From assembly GCF_002443255.2 (NCBI RefSeq), contig NW_019211460.1, positions 36,465,498-36,529,497 of the forward strand: a DNA stretch of 64,000 nucleotides. The letters are read 5' to 3'. The notes beneath the pieces were generated by a model. It made no database searches and had not been told where the DNA came from. It worked only from the letters and a program-made list of their open reading frames with translations. The translations under genes were made by a program, and so were the position numbers. The stretch is from Varroa destructor. Taxonomy: Eukaryota; Arthropoda; Arachnida; Mesostigmata; Varroidae. Below, piece after piece: positions 47,801 to 59,946 of the stretch; the stretch's first letter is position 1, and the number at the start of each line of letters is the position of its first letter.

Positions 47801-50800
47801 TTGCAATGCTTAACAAGATTGTTTTTCTTGTACATAGTGGACCGAACATGTCAGCATCCATATATACTCTCTACATGTTTAAAACAGTAACCGGAACTGT
47901 GACAAATGGCCCCAGCTTGTAAGATATGCACAACATTATAAGCATACTTCTACTGGCAATGTGTGCCGTATGTCCCAAATGCTATGTTACTGAGGTGGCC
48001 GTTTCGAGATTTTCATACGATTTCAATTGTCCAAAGTAAAACGTCCGATTGTCGATCGTTTTTAGGACCCCACTTTTCAAATATCCCTATAGGAAAAGTC
48101 TGGTACTATGAGGTTGTACGGATTAAGCCATGGTACGGAAAATTGCGCATTCGTTAAAACTTACCCCTTCAATATTGACTTCTGTGTTTAGAATACGATC
48201 TAGCAGATGGCACCGTTTTGTTGAGACCCACATATCACCCCACTCAGACTCACCCAGGTGCGGCCACAGAAAATACTTTAACGTGTAGCTGTAACGAGGA
48301 TGATTAACATTTGAGCAAAAAATTATTTCAATGGCAGCTGGCCAGAATCTACAGTGTAATGTATGGTTAGTTCAGTTCTATAAAGTGGTTGTTTGTAAAC
48401 GGTGTAACTGTTCCTGTATACCTAAATTCGATATTAACATTTCTTAATATTCGCTGGGCAAACGTATGCATGCTTCACATGGCAGGTAATCTGGAACGTC
48501 TTGTGCGAACGAGCGAATTGTATGGGACCTAACCTCAAGGTTATGATGCAGTACGTATGAGCTAGTGGCCTGAGAAACAGATGTCCTCAGCTACATTAAT
48601 AGCTTCTCACGTGTGCCTAAGGTACAAGATAGGCCCAATCTTTAAAAAGCTAAGACGGCGGGGAAATTTCGGAACGTGCAGTGTACGATACTATCGTAAA
48701 TAATCGGCTCCAACCCAAATGCACGACAACACGACATTCTTCACCGGTTCTTGCGAACGATATTTCGTCCGCATCGAAGACCGGGCCTTAGCGTGAGCAT
48801 GTGCTGAGCAAGATGATACATCGCGAATGGATAAACATATTTACCTATGTACGTATGCCATCATCACTATTCGATTAAAGCAACCTAGCCTAGAAAATAT
48901 GCAGCTAGGAGAGGCTTCCTAAGCAATAAACGTCCACGCGTACCAGAGACAAAGACACGCGCCTTTGCCTATCAAAGGAGTGTATAGAAAGGGCTTCTAA
49001 TAAATATAAACCATACATGATTAGGATTTACATAATGAAGATATAGATCGTACACTGATGGAAACTGTAAATCGTACTGGCCTTGCGTGTAAGAACTATT
49101 ATTCAATGAAAATTTGATTTAGACTAGCCCATTGAATGCCGTTTAGGAGCTGGCGTACTTATCGAACTACCGTGTACTTGATCGGCTCGAATACATTAAA
49201 TTTGCAGAACATTCCGGAGGGCAATAGAACCAGGACTCACATTACATATAACGTTGGGGTGACGTTTACCGGTGACACAGTAATAACCATTCTACAGAGA
49301 TGAAAAATATTGGTATGTACAGCGGTAGCGCTAGTCGCCACCGTCGTTAGAGCTGCTTGTCCATGTCTATAATAATGATAGTCTCGCGCGCCGCATATGG
49401 CGGCATGTTATGGCAAATGTGTCTCTGTGCTTCGTCACGTACGTGATCTGATCGAAGCTCCACTGCGGCGACAGAACAGCAAAAATGACACATGCGGGTG
49501 GCTGGTAGCGACGATATCATGAGTGTTATTACTAATACAAAATTTACAAGTAAAAATAATAAGTTTTCGATGCGCCAAATGCTAATCGACTTGGCGTTAT
49601 ATTACTATCAATTGTCAAATGAATTGTTTATTTTGTTGAGTATACACGAAACTATATGGCCGATCGTAGATATTTCAGAGGAGCGAACCTCTAAAATGTT
49701 AATGAAGGTTATTCGCCCTACTCGAAAGATACATACATATAAATGCCCCTTACGAGGGCTATAATGTTTCGGTAAAATATTTTATGCAGCAGCTTAAATT
49801 ATGTCAGAACCGATGTCCTCTATAGAGGCCCACTATTTATGGTGCGGTGGGACACTGCGGTTTTGGGAGCATCTGCGCAATTGCACAAGAATCACATTCA
49901 TTATTTATTATTAATTAAGCCATAGCCTAGGCTAATTATTTTTTCATAGAAGTAGTTTTTTTTTGGAAAAATTACAAATCTAACGGGGACATACGAACTG
50001 ACAACGAGTCTGGCTACGCATGGATTCGCAGTTTATTCATAATAACTTTTTGATATACACAACAGCCGAAGGAAGTAGGCCACAAAACGTAATGTAAATT
50101 TTGCCTGCACTATGTTTTTCCACTCACTATTTTTTTTCCAAGAAAGGGTAATTATCTGTTCTAACAGACACGAACACACACATGCACATATCGGATAGCA
50201 GAAGCTAGAAAATAAAGTTGAAGTTGGATTTAGAAGTTAATTCTGCCAAATTAAAAGCAATCATATTTGTATACTAATCTTTTGAAACTATTTACGATAG
50301 CGCAAAAGAATTGGAGAAAGTAATCAAAAGACTTTATTTATTATACGAGTTATTACAGTTTAGTTTTGAATTTTACATCGAACTAATGTAATATGTGAGG
50401 TCGCTGGGGAAGGTCCCAGGACGAGTCAAAACATCTAGACTTTAGCGCCACTGCCGAATGTAGCGCCATTCATAAGACAATTGGGTTCATTGCTTATATG
50501 AATGTTTGTCTAAATGTATAGTAAAGAATATAGCACACGCCGCTTTTCCCATGATCACTTGTAAACCTTTCTACATGCGCACAAATATACAACGATGATG
50601 CTTCGTATTTGGGACTTGATCAACACGGCAAATATGTAACAAACGACAATAAATGTGGATTTATCCGGTAAAAGAATATAGATATGCAAAAAGTACACAC
50701 ACTACATTTAACTGTAGAAAAGGAACTAGGTATGCATAAACTGTTACAGTTCGTTCAAATGAGCTAACCTAACTTCGAACTAACTTCTAATGGTCAGTCG

Positions 50801-52280
50801 CAAGCAGGCCTGTCTGATTCACAAGGACAATCTGTTCTGTAGCAGTAGTTAGGTCCTTTCGAAATCACGGACAGTTCACAGTGCTGTCATTAAGTGAGGT
50901 GAGCCCCATACATCGAAGTTGGTACTTGACTGAAATCACGGTGCCAGATGGACTTACGAGAAGTGCTCAGGAATCACACTAGGTTCTTCGTGAAGACCCA
51001 ACATACATCTTAGAAAAGATGATCAGACAGAGGTGCAGTGTCAACGGTAAATAAAGAGAGCTTCTTTCTCTTTCTTTAACAAAAAGTTAAAAAAAAACTA
51101 CTAAATGGATACATTTTACAGTAACATTTCATTTGTTCATTTGCTGTACATCGTCAAAAACATTTGATATAAATATTATTATAGAATTTTGTGCCACACA
51201 ACAAGCTTAGAATTTAATTTTAAACTATTGTCAGTTGTGTGTGTGTGAACGAGATATTTCAACTAAACAAGCTGCTAGTAATGTAAATAATGTATAATTT
51301 GGCTTATAGAGAAATAGATATTATTTCTTAAACAGAGTTATTTAGTGCTTAATTGGATAATATCTAAATAATGTTGCTCATTAGCTGGAGTATTCAAAAG
51401 GTAACAATTCTCTAAGTTGGTTTCAAGTTGAGCATTTTTTGAGGCATAGCGCAACAATAAACTAGCTGTTGTTTTGAGTTTATTAATTCTAATGGCCACT
51501 TACTTAGTTTCAGTTAAAGGCTGAAACAGCTCTTAGGTCGATCTTTCTCGAAACTCGGGATTGATTTTACTACTGAGGAGCTCCTGAAACAATGCTCATA
51601 CGTGTGCACTCAATGAAGTTTTTCTTCAGCACGCAAGGTACATTTAGCGGACTTTCAGGTCAAAGGTTCCAAAATTTCCAAGGCCCAAAGACTGCAAAAG
51701 CCGAAAAATCTAGAAAACTACTGCTGCAGATATACATACACCCATCTCGATTACAGCTGCTAGTTTAAGCTCAAAATTGTATGACCTTTTGGCGCAATTT
51801 CCATGATCTTCTCTTTAGTACAATGATTTCTATTCTGCTTTGAAACCTGCAAGTTTTTCTTAAATTCCTGGGAAGCCCAATACGACCGGATATAGTACAA
51901 ACCGTCGGTTTTATACGTCTATATACGTCATCAAGGACGTACTGGTATGTTGAATGGTACAGCAATTGTTAAGGCGACCCAGAAACGTTCTTCCTACCTC
52001 GGGTATTTGCAGAAGTTTTTCCCGCCCAGATTTACCAATTAAACGATTAAGCTTCGGGAAATTGCAGCTCTAAAACGAGCTACGATTCTTGCTCGAACTT
52101 CATAATATTAGTGAAGACCCGTTGCTTGCTAAAACATTAGATGTTTGTGTTCGCTGATATTCCGAAAGCGGATCTAACGCTTCCGCTGTGAGGAGTCTGT
52201 GACTTATACTATTTAATTAATACCAAGAGTAATTCTAAAGCGGAACGCTGTAAGTGTAATATACAGTCATTTTTTCATTT
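44890..52280. other. Spacer between the two paralogues, no gene called
   Basis: No third copy of the SHGYTVN exon was found by eye. A frame of 125 codons at 47513-47890 (+) and one of 112 at 45959-46297 (-) are unrecognised and at chance level. The rest is AT-rich. Confidence 0.4.
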
Positions 52281-52491
52281 TAATTTTTCGATGAAGGCAT
52301 ATATAGTACGAGATAGTCTCTCCAGTAATCATACCTATGAATAGTGCATACATATAATAAATAATACTTCCTACGTTCATTTTTCCACTAAGCTAATGTT
52401 GATATACCGCTGCTCCCATATAGAACACATTATTTGCTTCGGTAGTCCTTTAGTGCACGAACTGCATGGAACCCATTCGATGGGGGTTCTA

Positions 52492-55468
52492 TCAAATCTG
52501 CCCAGCGTGAATGAAGGCCTCGTAAGTGTCATGCACGGCGGGCCCTGCGAAGGTTTTGGGCTTCGTATTTTTCGGGACATTGACAGTGTACCCATGCGAC
52601 GGTAGGAAATGATCGCGCATCTGCGATGCCTAAAATAAGACGAAATATTTATTATATGTCTTTTAAACCACACTATAGATGCTTACACATTGCCATCCAG
52701 TTGACAAGTTATTCTTATAAAAGCAGACTTTATATATATTTATATATAAAGTTATATATATATATTAGAAAAAAAAATATATATATATATATTTTTTTTT
52801 AATTATAGAATTCGGTGAAACTTATATGTTTTATTGAAAGGAACCTCGTAAAGATAGCCTCATTGATACCGAGTCATCCAGACGCTGTCAGCTTATGATT
52901 AAAATGTTCATATCGTAACTTGCTTCGATATCTACAAGTGAAAATGCAAGAATGACTCAGGATACAAGGACTGCCATCGACCTGTAATACTAAACCTAGC
53001 ATTAGCAGTCGATATTAGCATGTGCAAAATGATTTTACAAGCTCACATATTTAAACGTAATCACATTACGATCGATCCTTAAAAATGTAACTTACAGGTA
53101 AAGAATAAACCTTTTCTTGAGTGTTGGTCAGACACGGTTGGGGTTCGTACACTAAAAAATGTTAGTGTTAAGGTCATGGGCTTGACGTTAGCAAATAAAC
53201 TATATAGCAGCAAGTTATAATTAAAACTTAACACATATGATCCTGCTGACATTATGTGAAGTTTGTCTGGTCTGCGAATTACCTGGTAATTGAACCTCGT
53301 AGGCTCTTTCGTATGAGTGGGGTTGGATGGATAATAACTGTGGAGTGCATTGGGCGTTTTCACCTGGACCCCGCCGTAAATATAGCCATCTCGGCCCATA
53401 GCGCGCGATGTTTGGGATGCTCGCACGTCGTTATATGTGCGGAAACTCTGCGTCGATCCCGAATCAAATTTCGCGTACGGGTTAACATTGCGCATACTAC
53501 GCGGTGGTTGGTAACCAATAACAATAGAACCTAACGACACCACTTTGTGCGCAGGAACTATAAAAAATCAACAAACACGACTGTGTATTTATCTGTCTAT
53601 GTATACGAACGCTGTTTTTAAAAATCAAGCTCCAATACTATAAATGTAAGTTTCAAGCATGATTTTTTTTCCAACTGACAAGATACGTATATATGTAATA
53701 AATAGCAATAAGCGGCTCCACACCGATGTGACACACCTCGAGTAAGCAAAAAAGCCGGTGTAGTCCAATGAGCGATTCACGAATCAAGCTTTAATAAGAG
53801 AAAAAAAACAAATCATACTAACATATGAAGCAGTGAATGTAGCTGTTATTGGTTACGGCCGTTATTAGATGTCTCAAACTAGCCATGTACGAAAGGCCGA
53901 AGCGACAAGCAAGCATATAGACAAAATTTGTTAGAGGTTTTTCAAAAAATATGGGACCATCCACATTAGAGAGCGACGTAAGGGAAAACAGTTTCTTCAC
54001 ATCTGCTGCCGTTAGCAAAGCCAAGAGGAAAGGGTTAGAATATAAATATGGCAATATGCAGTTTTATAGTATGGATCGGTGCCGCCGTGGGATGAGTGAA
54101 GGCATTTGCAAAGAGCTATAACCGTGCGTGAAAGTCTTATAAGCTTTATTAGCCTCGTAATGCTACAAAATAGGTCGCTCTTACCTTGTGCTCGAACGTA
54201 AACGATCACAGCCAAAAAAAGGTATACCTGAAAAAAATTGAATTACACGCATAAGAGAATCTTATTAACTTTATTTAAGACAACCTAAGATGCAAAGAGT
54301 TAGCTAGCAGTGAAATCAAGTGGCCACAATCGGTGTAGAAGGTTCTTAAGGACCAGGCTATGGGTCAAAATTTGAATTGCTGAGCGTCTGAAGCAATACT
54401 TCATCGAAGCAGTACCAGACGTAACACTCGAAACATTTTCAAGTCAATGTCGAGTGTGCAAGTAGCACAGATTCGATGATCCAACATCGCGACCATTTTG
54501 AAAGCTCGTTTGGTAGCGAAAGAAACTTATAGCAAGGGTGGTGCCGCACGAACTGCGGAGATGGAGACGTGTCAAGAACTGTCTTAGAATAACCTTTTGG
54601 ATCTACACTTACTTCAGCGGGTTCCTACAGGCTAAAAACGAAAGTGCAATTTTCTGAATGTCGTTGGATCGAAAAAAGCTAGTTCTCTTTTATTCACGGT
54701 GTTTTTAGTTATACCTCTTGATGCCTAGTGGTCCTGCTGTTCCTAAAGACCATGATCAAAAAGTTTAACCGGGATAACTAAGTGATATGTACTAAAACAG
54801 GCCTTAACCCTGGGAAAATAAATCATGTGTTCTTCGGCACAAAAGTGCATCACCTAATCATATGTCGCGTTACTCGTGTTGCATCTGTTGCACCCAAACT
54901 CGATGCTTGAACCGTCCTTTTGAGCAATTCTAGCCGTTGTGACCTTTGCATCTTCCCAAAGCTCAGGGAAAGTAGCAAGCCAACGTAGCGCTAAGGCCTA
55001 TTTCCGTATTTCAGCTCGGAAATTGTTTTAACGATCTTAAAAAATTACGGCACACGTCCGTTGAATTACGATTTGCACGATTGAGGCATGTGGAAGTAAT
55101 AAAAAACTAAACTCTCGGTGCTCCTGCTTGTCCCATATAACTATGTACATGAATACGTCCGGAACATGTAACTCTATGATATGCAAGGCTGAAGAAATGT
55201 AATAGAAACTAAGCTCGTTGCTGGGCAAGCTCGGTCCCGTCCGCTCTAATGGCCATTGTTGACGACATCCATCATCAGTAGCGTAACGCTTCATTCCCTC
55301 TTCAGAACGGAAAGAGAAAAAGAGAAAATGCAAAAGGGGGCACGAAATGGGCGCGAGGCGAAGCTAACGAGTAAAATCCAGGTCTTTAGAACACAGATCA
55401 ACTTTGCCAAGGTAAAGCATTAACGATTTGGTTGTATTCGTAAAAAAAAATCTTACCTGAGTACACAT
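52492..55468 (-). CDS. Secreted protein, paralogue B of the same unrecognised family, 155 aa, four coding exons
   Basis: Exon 1 55468-55457 codes MCTQ (donor GTAAGA). Exon 2 54227-54185 codes VYLFLAVIVYVRAQ, completing the signal peptide (acceptor TTTTTTTCAG, donor GTAAGA). Exon 3 53557-53283 runs from PAHKVVSLGSIVIGYQPPRS to EPTRFNYQ. Exon 4 52629-52492 codes the shared C-terminal module (SHGYTVNVPKNTKPKTFAGP, ending AGQI). Junction phases are 0, 1 and 0. Exon 4 is 138 nt, exactly as in paralogue A, with 25 of 45 residues identical by eye, and the preceding exon ends in the same EP(S/T)RF(Q/N)Y motif. The middle is Tyr/Asn/Ser/Arg-rich with no Cys. It is likely secreted by epidermis or gland; that site is inferred, not shown. 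Confidence 0.8.
52769..52800. repeat. Perfect AT palindrome
   Basis: A9, alternating TA, T9 form a 32-bp self-complementary stretch within a wider TA-rich patch (52730-52802). It lies in the last intron of paralogue B. Confidence 0.85.
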
Positions 55469-55521
55469 GTTGTTGCACCGGAAGTGTTACGAAGTGTAAG
55501 GCTAATGATTTTTCGTGTCGT

Positions 55522-55528
55522 TTTTATA
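55522..55528 (-). promoter_or_regulatory. TATA box (TATAAAA) of paralogue B
   Basis: TATAAAA on the minus strand, 54 nt upstream of the ATG at 55468, with an initiator-like TCATTA between. This fixes the short first exon as the likely start. Confidence 0.6.
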
Positions 55529-55529
55529 G

Positions 55530-57520
55530 TAAATAACGACATCGATGGTGGAAAGAGTGCCTGCCTAGTGGATAATCGGCGACCCTTACTTAGGGATCAA
55601 CAAAACAATTGCTTCAAATAAAGCAATCACTTATCAAATTGTTATGCCAAATAATAAAATATTGTATCTTTGATTAGGTTTGTCACCAACGAGCCATCAG
55701 AGACGCATATTCGGTTGCGCGGTGATAATCGTCATCAATAGTGGCAACAACAGGAAGAAAATATGTTTTTCTTCTCTAGTAACGTGCCTTTGCCTAACGA
55801 AAAAGGCAGCAGATAGATTGTTTTATTACGTTCTATTGATAGTTAGATGTAGCTAAACAACCCTCACACTCCCATTCCTTATCTTTTGGTCTAAATTAAC
55901 AGATACTACGATTTAAAATTTTGGTAGGACGGATGCGATTAACACCTTCTTTCCTGCCCACAAACGATAGTCGGACTTCGCCTGTGGCCTAGCTAGACAC
56001 CTAGAAGACGATTCCTTTCACACCATTTGTAAACTGATAACGTTAATATCGCATTATTCTCTACCAATCGATATCACCTACTATCATCTACGTCAACGGC
56101 TTGTTTACGAATGGATCTCATCGAATTAAGTATGCACTTCTCAGAAAACGGGCTGTTGTTGTCGTTTTTGTAGTCATCATGACCTCAGGCGCAGTTAGCC
56201 CGCTCGTTAATGACAGCCTCCTTTATAAAGTCATCGTGGCCAGATACAACGTTGTTTCTACACATGTGTTGTATATTGTTGGTTGAGTTAATATGTTTTG
56301 GTGTATATCGATGTAAAATTTCATCAACTGACAAAAAATATGACATATTCTGTACTATACAGAATTTCTTTGCCAGTCGTCCTTGCGTCTTATCGAGTTA
56401 AATTGCAGTATCAGATCCTACTCTTATTCCGATAAGCACAGATGCCTGGAATAACGCTAAGCTATAATTCAACGTATCCGATTCTAGACAAAAATAAAAT
56501 CCGTAACGTCATGCATTCAAAGACTTAGATGTTTTTTCAATAATTTCTACGCTGTTGAAATCACTGTCGCACTAATCAACAACAAACCCTACGTGTCGCT
56601 TCCTTGGAGAATCACGTAATTTTGCATTTGACCTCGTTGTATACTTGTTCTATGAATTCGGAAGACGTGACGTCGGCTTGCAGGCGATGGCTAGTCAAAA
56701 ATCACCTCAGCATCATGAAAAACAAAAATCTAGGCACGTAAACTGTACATGACAATTGTATTTGTTGTAGTTATTAGATATACATAGCAGTTGCAGTGTG
56801 ACCCAGCAGCTCATCGTCAATCGTTGATACAATAGTTACTAACTGCTACGCGAAAAATTACCCTTTTTTGCATATATATATATAACATAGTTTTCTTTTT
56901 AAATTAAATAGCGCATTTCTATAATTTACTTGGTACGAGTTTATCAAAGACCATAAGCAGCATTTGATCGGATAGTAAGCCGGAATGATATTTTCCCTTT
57001 TTGTTTTTTTACTATTTAGAATGAAATCAAGTTTTAAAAACCCAATTTACAGATTACGAGTGCAATCACGTTGGTCTTCTCAACCACTACATAAGCATCT
57101 CCATGCCACTTAATAGTATAGTGTCGTACTAATATACCAACCTATCAATATAAGGCGTTTTATAGTTGAATAAATACAATTTGCACATATGTGATTATCC
57201 AAAAAAAAATTACCAGCAATTATTCAGCTAAGAAACGTGGTATTGTTGAGTTTCTCAACAGCTGTTTCAACAGCCGCAAAATCCATATGGTAAAAATACG
57301 AAATAATTATTCCATATCTTTAAAAACATGCTTTTTAACCAAATATTTATCATATCTGTCGGCAAGGAAGTGTTATATCAAATTTTCGGGATCATTGCTG
57401 GGACTGAAAAACATTTTCAGAATATTCCAACTAAATCTGCACAGAGTCTGAAATTGCAGTAACTGATACGTGGAGTGCGTTGTTGCGTGAGGCGGTGACC
57501 GATTCATTTGTGGAAATACT
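55530..57520. other. Spacer, no gene seen
   Basis: AT-rich with short chance frames. No exon of the SHGYTVN type was recognised. Confidence 0.4.
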
Positions 57521-57523
57521 TAC

Positions 57524-57715
57524 AGGACCACGTTGATTCCAGTAATTCATGATATAAAATGTCGCGTTCGATAGTAACCACCATACTCGTGTCATCATTT
57601 GTTTAATAAAGCTCTTCATTTCCAACAAGCCTGATATAGTAGTTGTTATCAATAATCGTTGTAACATGCGGCTAATTACTGCCTGTACCACTACAGAAAC
57701 CGTGCCGAGGAGAAG
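57524..57715 (-). CDS. Candidate internal exon with signal-peptide core, possible third member of the secreted cluster
   Basis: A 192-nt phase 0-0 exon of 64 codons flanked by an excellent acceptor (TTATTTTTTCTCAG) and a consensus donor (GTAAGT). It opens with LLLGTVSVVVQA, which resembles the second-exon signal-peptide cores of the two genes to its left. It continues as mostly hydrophobic and basic sequence and ends WNQRGP. No ATG precedes the acceptor in frame nearby, so a short first exon would have to lie further upstream; I did not find it, nor a downstream last exon. Sequence similarity to the paralogues beyond the signal-like start is not evident. Confidence 0.35.
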
Positions 57716-57720
57716 CTGAG

Positions 57721-58250
57721 AAAAAATAATAATTCGAAAAGAGTTCAGGCAATGCAAGAAGTTAAATTAGCGAGACAATTTCCACCAGTGTTATCTTACT
57801 TAGTCTGATGATTACGTCACTTCCTGAATACTACACACTTTATTCTATGATTTTACAAAATTTGTCACGTTTGGCATTGCCCGGTTTAATCCTATGCACG
57901 TAGAATGATGGAATCATGGATGAGTCATAACGAAATTCTGTGAAAATCAAAGACTGAATATCAGTGTAAACCTACTTGCACAAGGATACGTTCATCCTGG
58001 CGCCCATTTTTGGCGATTTGTCATATTACTCTAATAGCTACATCTGTCTCACACTCAGATGAAAGTGAGTGAAATTAGCAATTTTAAAAGACTGGTCTGG
58101 ATAATTAACCACTTTCGTTGATCACGTTGTACAGCATCAAGTGAATTGCAACTTGAATTCACTCAACCCCGGCCTTACTGATGGAGTCACATAATACTAA
58201 ATATATGTAGAGTTAAAAATAGATATGTCTCGTCAGCAAGACTGCTTAGC
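57721..58250. other. No gene seen
   Basis: AT-rich sequence between the candidate exon and the integrase remnant; nothing supported. Confidence 0.4.
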
Positions 58251-58254
58251 ATAG

Positions 58255-58800
58255 TTACCGCATTACATGGCGCCGTTGCGTGGTACCTAAGGCCAACACA
58301 TCCCGTACAGACACATGTAGCGTCTCACAAATAAGAGCTAGTGAACATAAGACGTGGTGAAATTTCACATAGTGCGAGGCGCTGATGTATGTATTGTTTA
58401 CTTCTCTTCGTCCCTTTTTAAGCTTCAGTGGGCATGGCTTCCCTGTTATAAAAGTGAGTGATTTTCCTTTCTTTTTGCCGCATGTACTAATAAACTCCAA
58501 CTAAGCAGGGGTCAAGGCGAGTTTGAATCTGTGTTTCAAATGATCTTCAATTAGCGATTATCGAGATTCCGTATAAATCTAGTAAGGCCACTCCAATTTC
58601 GAAACGGCCCGGAGCCGTTCGTAAGGTAAATCTCGGAAGAGTATTTAAGTTCGTACAATGTATATACAAAACAGATAATGCTGTTATGTTAGCTCTGTAT
58701 TGCTGGACCCTGGAGGGACAGTCAACACAGATTTGCGGGGTCGTAGTGACCGGTAGACAAGCCAATGTCAATTCTATCGTAGAAAACCGTTGAAACGAAT
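58255..58800 (-). pseudogene. Second decayed Ty3/Gypsy integrase fragment
   Basis: On the minus strand ICVDCPSRVQQYR (about 58740-58700) resembles the C-x2-C end of the integrase zinc finger. It is followed in the same frame by APGRFEIGVALLDLYGIS (about 58613-58560), which matches the conserved start of the catalytic core (P-F-E-x-x-G-x-D-L-L-G-P). A further piece in another frame (ALICETLHVSVRDVLAL, about 58345-58295) fits the next core segment. Catalytic completeness is absent and no LTR was seen. Confidence 0.4.
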
Positions 58801-59914
58801 TCTTAAGGTATTTTAAGGTTCGATTACGGCGATACACGACGAACACACTATCCCGTTTTAATAAGAGAGAATATGATTCATAGAAATTTTTCACTAAAAA
58901 CTCCTATTACGAAAGCGCGCCTTAAAAACCATGTAAACAGATTGTATAGTGTATGTCATAGCCGGAACCTGTGGTTTCAGATGATGTAACCACGCCAGCC
59001 CACATTACATACTGTTCTGTTTTTGTGAAATCATTGGTATAAAGAGATAATTTTTGACTGTATCTTGATAAAGTGCGCAAACTTACTTTCTTGATATTAA
59101 TAGGAAGAAATAATCATGGCTTTAATACTTTTACTTTAATTAAATTTAATTCAATTTGATAATTGATGCAGCTATTATACGTATTGCCACACAAATGCTT
59201 ACGTAAAGATGCAAGATATGACGTGCTTAACAAACTCCTAGATTAACCGGTCAAGACTATTTTGTAACATTTTATAATATATGCTCGACTTGAACTGCAA
59301 ACCACGCTCCGAAAGGTCACAAGAAGCGAACGTTGACGAGGTGCAGGCATCTTTAAATAACATCGACAGCTGAAATAAGCTGGAGAGATGCTAGGATAGT
59401 GCTTATTTTTTGTTATTTCCTCATCAACAGCATCTAGGTGCCTAGTACAAGCTGGCCGGCATGCACTCGCCGCAGCATTCGGCACTCATCTGTCTTCCCC
59501 TGTTCCCAGGCTCGATCCATTTGGCTGCCACCATAGTCATAAACGACGAAAGTTACTATCGGGTCACTACGATTCACTTAGCATCACACCCCTTATATAC
59601 TGATCCGGGCCACAACTGTCTAGGAATTCTATTATTAATTAATATCTGCCGCACGTTTCTTTCTATCTCGTATATATATGTGTGTATACGAAATAGAGAT
59701 AAACGAGCCTTAACGTACAGTCAGTGTTTGCTTGTTTTTACGAGAACGTATGTGTTTAGAAAACATTTTTAGTCTTTGTATAAACCTTCGTATTTTATTT
59801 ACTTTCAGTATATAGCGTAAATACATAGCTCTAAATCAGTAGCAAACATTTAATACGGACTAAATTTCTAAGATGTACGCTAACTAATCGCTTAAACATT
59901 TCTTAACAGATGAG
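58801..59914. other. Spacer 3' of the cyclophilin gene
   Basis: AT-rich, with no supported gene. The 59.2-59.5 kb part is slightly GC-richer with chance frames. Confidence 0.4.
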
Positions 59915-59920
59915 TTTATT
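59915..59920 (-). promoter_or_regulatory. Poly(A) signal AATAAA of the cyclophilin gene
   Basis: Canonical hexamer on the minus strand, 27 nt after the stop at 59947. Confidence 0.6.
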
Positions 59921-59946
59921 AATTTTGTTTCTATGTTGAGCCGGCT

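Noticed and set aside
47513..47890. 125-codon plus-strand frame
   Set aside because: No homology recognised, mixed composition, chance-level length.
53256..53534. Plus-strand 92-codon frame
   Set aside because: Antisense of exon 3 of secreted paralogue B.
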